In this document: piece by piece, positions 22,801 to 31,800 of the stretch
How the letters are laid out: the number at the start of each line of letters is the position of its first letter
Position numbering within the stretch: position 1 is the first letter of the stretch
Origin: Liriodendron chinense
Lineage: Eukaryota > Streptophyta > Magnoliopsida > Magnoliales > Magnoliaceae
Assembly (NCBI GenBank): GCA_003013855.2
Contig: ML058433.1
Location: 8,617,966-8,681,965, forward strand
DNA: 64,000 bases
Reading direction: 5' to 3'
The notes under the pieces: model-generated
What the model was told of the DNA's origin: nothing
Databases searched by the model: none
Seen by the model: only the letters and a program-made list of their open reading frames with translations
Position numbers and translations under genes: made by a program

Positions 22801-25800
22801 AAGGCTAGAGCGGTTCTCACAGGGCATCGCTAAGAAATTACAAGCGTGTAGTGTTGGACCATTCAAGATATTGCAAAGAATTGGGTTCAACGTGTATCGG
22901 ATTGACCTTTCACCTGAAATGGGCATTAATCCAACGTTTAATGTGGGAGATTTAGTCCGTTTCCCTAATCCCACTATTGATCATTCTTCCCTCTCATGGC
23001 CATATTCTGAGTTTGCTTTACAACCTACTCCATCCCTTCCCCACCCTATTATTCGTAAGGAAGTGATTGAGGAAATTGTGGATGAAGAGATAGTTTCCAC
23101 GAGAGATGGAGGTTTTCAGAGGTACCTTGTCAAGTGGAAGAATAAATCACCTTCAGAATCTACGTGGTTGACTTAAGAGGAGTTGCAGGCCGTCGATCCA
23201 GATTTACTAGAGCGCCACAAGAGCTTTAACTCGTCGGAGTCGAGTTTTTCTCACCCGAGGGGAGTTGATGAGGACATAAGACCCTTCAAAGTCTATCAAC
23301 GAAGAAAACGCACGCTACAAGCATCTTCCTTGTGGCTCGGTGATCATTGAAGGAGCATTGAAGACCCTACACACATGATTGAGCATATAGAAGACCCCAC
23401 ATTGGGAAGACACGTGTTGTAGGATGAGGAAGACCCGACTGGGGGTTGTCGGGCGCCCGAAATTAGCCTGAGATAAAGAAAAGTCCATTGGATAGTTTTT
23501 ACATGTCGTTGACCGCCCGACCACAAAGTCATCGGGCACCCGAAATTCATCAATTTTGGGTTTTGCCCTCTGGACGTTTTTTGGTCCTCATTGGGCGCCC
23601 GACCACCGCACAGACTATTTTTTTTTTTTTGCTTAGTTTTTTCACTTAAACATTTGAGGGTATTTTCGTCTTTTACTTAGTGTCTATTTAAGTGGGTTAA
23701 GCCCCTAAACACGAATTTAGTTGATTATTATTGAATGAATGCCTCTTTGGTTGTCTCATTCCCCTCTCTCTCATGGAACTTCGTCTTTGTCCCTAATCCT
23801 CTTTTTCCCTAATCCTCTTCTTCTCTTTGCTTTTTGTGCCCTTCTAATATTCATCTAAGGTAAACTCCTTCCTTCTCTCTCTATTTCTATTATTCCCCAA
23901 TCCTCGAACCCTAAATTTGAGAATTGAATCAAAACTCCAATTCCTTAAATTCTCAATTCCCTAATTCGAGAAATCCTTTGATCTCCCGGACTAGTGAACC
24001 CTATTGTTTGATTGGGTTATGGCCATGCAAGATTGGGAGGTTCTATCCCTCGTCGGATCCAACCTAAGCTATAATTGAATTTCACACTTCGTGGTTGTGA
24101 TGATGGCCCGCTCCATTGCATGCACTTTTATGATTTTCTTAATTTATGTAGATGCTGAATTTTGGATTCTTATTGCTATTTATTTCCGCTGGATTACATA
24201 TGTTCATGAGCATGCATCATCTTTAGGGCATCCTACATCAGAATAGCGTTATGTCTCCATTTGAGTCGTTGTCTCTTCAAATCACATCGACTATACTAAA
24301 TGGAAGAAACTATCTATAGTGGGCTACATCTATAAAGGTTTTCCTGATAGGAAATAGAAATGTGAAATATCTGACTTCGGCGAAACTTGATGAGACCACG
24401 ATGGACTATGATGATTGGGTAGTAAAAGATGCCCAACTTAGGGCACTATTGTGGAATAGTATGGAGCTACATATCAGTGCAAATGCCATCTTCTGCAAGG
24501 CGACCAAAGAAGTCTGGGATAATTTTGAAAGAGATGTATTTGGGTGAGAAAAGCCTAACTCATGTCTATGAGCTTTTACAGAATGTATTTTCATTTTCAG
24601 TAGGGAGATCAGCGTATGGGGGAGTACTATTCTACCCTACGAGGCATGTGGGAAGAATTAAATGTGTATTATCTGATGTCAACAAACATTGAGACATGCG
24701 AAGGCAAAAGGAGGAATTTTGTATAGCCAAATTCTTCTTTAGCCTCTGACCTGAGTTTGAACCCATGAGAGCTTAAATTCTTAGAGGAAGTGAGATCCCA
24801 TCGGTCACAAAGGCGTTCATTGGAGTTTAGCGTATAGCTAGTATGACCACGTAGAGTTCCTCATCACCTGATCAGTCAGCATTTATCTCTGCATCTGGAA
24901 GAGGTGATGGGGGGAGTTGAGGCATTCGTGGTCACAGTGGTCAGCTTGGGGGTAGAGACTCATGGGGAGGTCGATTTGGAGACGAGAATACTTAGGGTGG
25001 TCGTGGCAAAGATTCTAGTGGTGGTCGTGGTAATTGGCATTACATACACTATGGCCTCAACAATCACACAGTTGATACATGCTAGGACATAGTGGTAAAG
25101 CCATCTTGGGCTAATCTACTCCGCTCATTGGATGATGGTTCTGAAGAGTATGTGCCCAAGTTTGCCACTCTTGCCGTGCCAAGTACTTCAAGTGACACAG
25201 TTACTATGTCCAAGGAAGAATATGCCGAGCTTCCGAGAGACCCATGCCTCTTTCTCTATAGCTAGATTTGCCTATTCATGTTTGTTTTACTTCTTTTGAG
25301 AGTGTCCCTTGGATTATTGATTCTGGTGCTTCCAATCACATAACTGGTAAGTGTAGTGTGTTATCTCAGTTAGTCCAATCCTCACCCATATCTTCTGTGA
25401 CACTAGCTTATGGTACATCAACTTGTGTATCTAGGGTGAGCATTGTCTGTCCTACTCCATATTTCTCATTATCTTCAGTTTTGTACATGCCTAAGTTTTC
25501 TTTGAGCTTATTATTTGTTACTAAACTAACCAAAGCTGTAAATGGTTCTGTTAAATTCTGTCATTCTTATTGTACGTTCTAGGATAAAAAAACAGGGAGG
25601 ATGATTGGTGGACATGAATTAGATGGACTCTATTACCTCGATCATGGAATAACAGGAACTAGAGCTGCAATGCATTGCAGACCAATCTCTCCCCTCATCA
25701 GTGGCATTCCAGGCCTGGTTACCCATCTTTAAATACTTTGAAGAGTCTTATCCCGTCTTTGTCGTATGTGTCTAGGCTGTAGTGTGAAGATTGTGAGTTA

Positions 25801-28800
25801 AGCAAGCATCATCATAAAGTGTCATTCCTTTCACATGAGGATAAAGTAATGAATTATTTTACTTGATACAGTCAGATGTTTGGGTTCCGGTTTATGCTTT
25901 CAGTTTGTTTGATTTTAAATACTTTGTTATCTTTCTGGATGATTGTTGTAGAATGACATGGTTATATTTGATGAAAGATTGTTCTGAGGTATTTACGTGT
26001 TTTAAAGAATTCCATATGCAAATACAAACTCATTTTTATGCTAAAGGGCGTATCATAAGATCCGATATTGCTAAGGAATATACATCAAACTATTTTTGTT
26101 CCTATCTTTTATCCCATGGCATCATTCATCAAACATCATGTGCACACACACTACAACAGAATGGAGTTTCAGAGGGTAAAAATCATCATTACTTGAGGTT
26201 CCCAAAGGTTTTGGGGGTGATGCAATTTTGATTACATGTTCTCTCATAAACCAGATGCCTTCATCAATCTTAGGCTGGTAAAACTCATTTCTCTGTCATA
26301 TATACTGATTGTCAACCGTTTTCAGTTACTCCTAAAGTTTTTGGGTGTATATGTATTGTACAACAATTTGACGTTGTTTCTGATAAATTTGAAACCAAGG
26401 TTATAAAGTGTATGTTTTTGGGATACTCTTATATTCAACAAGGCTACAAATGCTATAATCCTATTAGGCTATCACTCGTAGACGGTATGCGTCAGATGAT
26501 GTCGCATTTTTTAAAGTACTCCATATTTTTCCAAGGGAGGAAGATCATTGCAACTTGCAAAAGGTTCAATCACTCTTCCTATGGTGTCAGACATAATTTC
26601 ATTCGTAATCTAGTTCCTATGCAACGTTCAGATCCGCCACCGCTGCAGGTCTACTCCAGACATTCCAAAAAAGGTGAAGTGCATACAAATGTGTCCTCAA
26701 TCAATCCTATTACCCCATTTGAAGATCATTCTCTTTGGTTAAGGTAACAGACATACTGGAAGAAATAGCATCAAATGAGAAATAAACTACAATTACCAAT
26801 AATATGATCAGAAGCCCTAGAATCTATTATCTAGGGAGAAGAGTGGGATGATAAGAGACATGTCTTTCCTGCTATCCCTGTGGTCAGCTGCATCTTTAGC
26901 AGGTGTCAGCTTTCCCGGTTGTCAATGGGCAGCCCCCAGTCCACAAGATGGAAGACCTTGGTCACCTGTTTTGCCATGGTCTGCTGGCTTATCATGTTTG
27001 AGAGTTATTTGCCGAAGTGTTTGATGTGAAGTTGGTGCAGGATTAGTCTATTCACCATAGGATTCGGCATTGGTCAGGCTTGGTCAGCAAATCCTCCAGG
27101 TTTCTGGTGCTTTGAGGTCTGGCCCCATGCTTTATTGTGTGGGAAATATGGTTGGAGAGGATTGCTAGAATCTTTGATGGCAAGGTTAGCTCAGTAGGTA
27201 GCGTGATATCAAAAGTGTTGAGATGGATTAAGTCGGCAGGTTTGCGTATGCCAGGATATGGGAGTCCACTCTCTGTTAGAAGATATTGGCCTGAAGATTT
27301 TAGGGCTTCATGGGGTGAGAGGAGGGAATGGGCTACATTTTGAGCTGGTGAAATGGATTAGGCTGGAACGGGGTTGGTTAAAGTTGAATGTAGATGGGTC
27401 CTCTGGTGGAAACCCGGGTGAGGGAGGGGGTGATGGGGTGTGCAGGGATCACTCTGGCAACATCATTTTTGTATTCCATTACTCCTATGGCCGGGTATCG
27501 AACACAGTCGCTGAAGCCCGGGCTTTTTTGGATGGGGTGAAAATATGTAGGGATTTTTGGCTTGAACAACATCATTATGGAGTCAGATTCTCAGATTGTT
27601 ACGAAAGCCATCAATAATCCCCAGTCATTTATCCCTTGGTTGATTTGGTTCAAAGTGGGGGTGATCATTCGATTCAAATCGATGTTTAATCTTAAAATCA
27701 CTCACACCTTAAGAGAAGGAAATCTAGTAGCGGATGGCCTGGCTAGACTAGGAATTAGCAGGGCTCCAAACTATCTTTTCAGAAGCAGACAAGAACTTCC
27801 AAGAGAGATCCGAGGCCTGGTAACTTTGGATAACGCTGGTTTGGGGTCGATTAGAAAGAGAGTTGCCCCTTTTTAGTTTCAGTTTGAGTTGGTTTTCTTC
27901 ATTGAGTTTTTTTATTGTTTGTATAGTGCTCAGCATATGGCTATATGATAGGTGGGGCCTTGCCCTTTTGTTTGGTGCCCACCTGAATGCGTGGAAGAAA
28001 AAAAGCTTGAGAAGCAAGTTCAGTCCAGGTCAAGGGGCGGGGGTCATGGTCTCCATTTCTAGCTCTTTCCCCCAGCTCTGTAGGATGTTTTGTTGGCTCT
28101 GTTGGATGCTCGGTTGGGTGCTCTCCCAATGAAGATTTTGTTGTCTTTCAAGCCACTCCAAGGATTTTGTGAAGACCTCTATTCAGGGAGTTGCTTCATC
28201 ATGTCGAAGCTGCCTCTGCATCTTTTTTTAGAAGGTTTGGAGAATGCAATGCTGAGTTGTTTCTTCAGGGAGCTTCGCTGTCTGCTATGTGGTGCAGCTG
28301 GCCTTGTTCCTACTTCGGTAGTAGTAGCAATAGCAGCATCAGTTCTAGCCCCAATCACCCTTTTTTTCCGGCTTTTCTGATAAGGTACACGCAGCGTCAA
28401 TTCCTTAAGGTATGTTGTCCTCTCCTGGCTATGTTTTGTGGGGATGCATGGTGGATATGGAGGTGATTGGATATTGGGGTGTTTGAGCCTGGGGGGCTGG
28501 TGAAATGTTGAAGGGTGGAGTATGTTTTATATACCATCAGCTGGGACATCCTAAACAACCAATGATTGGCCCTCGGAGGTTTTCTATGAAGGTCCCAATA
28601 GAAATCCATTGAATGATCAGTCAGCCCACAGGGAGTGCAGAAATGATCTCTTCTACCACCAAGACCACCTCTGCATTCCCTGAAACTCTACCATCTCTGT
28701 CACCCTGAAAACCACCATGGCTAGTCTTTCTACCACGACCTTTACGAATACCAGTATAACCAGATGAGGTCACCAAGGTTAATTTATTGGTACTATTAAC

Positions 28801-31800
28801 TTGAGTACTGTCGGAATAATTTCCAATGGAAAGTCTCTGAAGTCTAGCATAAATATTCGCAACTAAATAAATTGAATCACCATCCAAAATCTGATCCTTC
28901 ATGGATTGATAATCCTTTGGCAAACTGGATAAGAGCTTTACTACTTTCATGTTTTCTATCTGCTTCTTCATTAGTGTTACATCCAAAGTAATGGGATGAT
29001 AGATCAAAAGTTCTTTATACATACACTAGTAAACTTCGCAAAATTCTCACCGAGCAATTTATCTCCCTTTTGAAGAGAGAAAATCTCTTAATATAATTGA
29101 TACACCCGAGAAATATTATGTTCTGAGGAGTACATCCTTCAAATTGTGTCCCACACATCTTTATCGGTATTAAAAAAACACCAAGTTAGAATTGACTTTA
29201 GGATCCATATTATTCCATAACTAGTACTTAATTTGAGCATCATCACACATTCACTTCTTATATTTAGGATCGGATTCCTCAGGTTTGGTCTCCATGAGGA
29301 AGTGATCCTTCTGACGGGCTAAGAGAAATACTTCAACATTTAGTCCAAGAGTAAAGCACTTCTGCTCATTAAGTTTTACAGATGTGACTGATGCATTAAA
29401 TGAGGAATTGGGGCTCTCACCCAATGATGAAGAACCAACAACCACACATTTTGGGCTCCATAACCTGCTTTTAATGAATTTGATTCAACTAGAATTGAAA
29501 AATATTGATTTATAATCTGATCCACACTCAATTACATCCAGACTAGGTCATGTATAATAAAATCTACTAAAAAACTGCCTTTTACTGCAAATTAATTGGG
29601 GGATAACAATTGCAACATCACCTTGATATAAAAAATCAGCGAACTTTCATCTTCTAAGTTTTGAGTTTTGCACTTTCTTTGCAAAAGACTGCACTCACCT
29701 TAAGAATGGTTGCAAAAAACATCATGTTTTCTGTGAAAAACGAAGAAGGATACTCTCTTTTACGGTTTGATAAGCACTTTAGGGTTTTTGAAAATTCCCC
29801 ATAATCTGATTTATAGGTTAAGGTTTTGAGAGAAGAAGATTTAGATTTGAATTACCTCTCGATGTGCTCTGGTACCATATAAAACCTTAAAATTGAAGAA
29901 AAGAGAAGAAAAAAGGCGAAAGGAGAGCAATGAGAGAAAATGAGAGAGGAGGGAGAAGGGCTGCTCAATATGTTCACACGCCCACTCACCTCGCTCTTAC
30001 TATATTATGGCTTTCATGTTTTCTGTGAAAACGAAGAAGGATCCTCTCTTTTAGGGTTTGATAAGCACTTTAGGGTTTTTGAAAATTCCTGAAAATCTGA
30101 TTTATAGGTTAAGGTTTTGAGAGAAGAAGATTTAGATTTGAATCACCTCTCGATGTGCTCTGAATTGAAGAAAAGAGGCGAATGAAGAGCAATGAAAGAA
30201 AATGAGAGAGGAGGGAGAAGGGCTGCTCAATATGTTCATACGTCCACTCACCTCTCTCTTACTATATTAGGGCTTTCATTGTCAAAGAGAAAATTACAAA
30301 ACTGCTCATCTTTACTCAAATATTAGATAAATTAAGCCCATGGGCCTAAATTCTACCTGAATACATATTTTAGCCCAATGATTGCAAGAGACCACACATG
30401 AGACCAAGCTAGTCTACCCGAGTGATCATAAAGGTCAATTTAACAGTTCTGATATAACATTCTCATGCTGCATCCTTGTTTTGCAGGGTGTTATCCATTC
30501 ACAGAGAAGGATCCTTTCCTTATTGAAAGCTGTCCCCATGTTTACTTTATCGGCGATCAGAAAAAATATGAAACTCGCTTGTTAAAGGGTAATTTTTTGC
30601 AACTATTAAACTTCAGAGGGCTTCATAAAGATATGTTGATTTGTTTGTGGCAAGTGAATACTGGTTTTCCTTTGGTGCAGGATCAGAGGGGCAGTTGGTG
30701 AGACTCATCTGCATTCCTAGATTTTGCGAGACTGGAGTTGCTGTTGTGGTATGTAAACATCCTTAAACCACTTTTATTTTAATGAAAATAACCAAGAAAC
30801 TGAGAGGACTACTATTTTATAAACAAGCTGTATTATCATGTGGATGCTGTCTTGGGTCGTTGGAAGATATATACGGGGAGCTGTTGTGCACAAACAGATG
30901 TTTATTCTCCCAAGCTATCTTAAAGGTGGTTAGACCAACAACATGTGCAAGTACTTACTCAGTAAGAGTGGCATTGGTATAGGATAATATGAATTGATCC
31001 ACACAATGCCACTTTCGAAGTTGTGGATTCGGATGGGAAAAATGTGAAAGACGGGGATATAAACGGAAGCCATTAGTAAATTCCTTAAGTTCTTTAGTCT
31101 AAGGAGAAGAAACTGTCATTTCTACGAAAGATGATTGTGTCTGTCAGTTTAATGGAAACCAAGTCTATGATCTTTGAAAGATATAAAGTAAGAGGTTGAA
31201 ATAAAACAGAAGAGGATACTAGCAGAAAACATCAGAGGGAGAATAGGAAGAAAAGGTTTTGAGAACATGCCATAGAAATTTTCTTCTGTGAAGGAGGGGA
31301 ATTAAGAAACAAGAGAGATGCCTACTGCAAAAATACACGTTCATATAGATATAGAAATTTGTGACAGACTTGATTCATCGTCATCATAGTCTTGTCCCAG
31401 CTATGGGGTCGGCTTTCTTATGATTGTAGTCAAAGTTTGACTACCAACTGCCCACCTGATGTCAACCCTCTTTATCCGGCCTGGAAACCAGCTAGCTCAC
31501 CTATTTCAAAAAGACACATGCCTACTGCAAAAGGACAGTTTCATATTAGATTTAGAGATATGTGAAAAACTTGATTCATCATCATCATAGCCATTTCCTA
31601 GTTATTTAGGGTCGGCTTTCTCATGATTGTAGTCAAAGTTTGACGTCCAACTGCCCACCTGACACCAAATCTCTTTTTCTGGCCTGGGGACCAGCTAGCT
31701 CACCCACTGCAAAAAGACACATGCCTACTGCAAAAAGATGCATACCTACAAACACATGCCTACTGCAAAAAGATGGATATGTGCATATTAGATTTAGAGA

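Larger units (their letters stand above)
17245..24240 (+). mobile_element. Ty3/gypsy chromovirus, full-length structure, defective coding
   Basis: The LTRs are 17245-18228 and 23266-24240, both starting TGATGAGGACA and ending CCTACATCA. The element is flanked by an exact 5-bp duplication GAATA (17240-17244 and 24241-24245). The primer site TGGTATCAGAGG follows the 5' LTR at 18233 and a polypurine tract GAGGGGAGT precedes the 3' LTR. Gag, protease, RT, RNase H, integrase and chromodomain are in standard order but broken by stops and shifts. The chromodomain assigns it to the chromovirus branch; the exact clade cannot be settled by eye. Confidence 0.93.
16431..26750 (+). mobile_element. Sense Ty1/copia element, 3'-truncated, split by a gypsy element
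   Basis: The element starts with a 5' LTR (16431-16756) and a perfect initiator-Met primer site TGGTATCAGAG at 16757. The gypsy element 17245-24240 sits between leader and gag. Coding remains are gag (24246-25100), protease (25290-25330) and integrase (25560-26230), with linker and the start of RT up to about 26750. The rest of RT, RNase H and the 3' LTR are absent. It inserted into the RT of the antisense copia element. Confidence 0.85.
9812..30445 (-). mobile_element. Antisense Ty1/copia element in POLD2 intron, heavily nested
   Basis: The element is inverted relative to POLD2. Its 3' LTR is at left (9812-9959 plus 11071-11223, split by a MULE) and its 5' LTR at right. The right boundary TAACA (30445) reads TGTTA on the minus strand, the left boundary pairs with a primer site, and the flanks GTTTT (9807-9811) and GTTCT (30446-30450) form a 5-bp target duplication with one change. 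Remaining coding parts are gag (28400-29470), RT plus RNase H (15448-16430) and the RNase H end (11224-11416). Protease, integrase and the front of RT are missing; foreign elements occupy their place. Confidence 0.85.

Noticed and set aside
28090..28466. Overlapping ORFs of about 90 codons
   Set aside because: No recognisable family, no start context, and they sit between LINE and copia remains; probably 3' non-coding or captured DNA.
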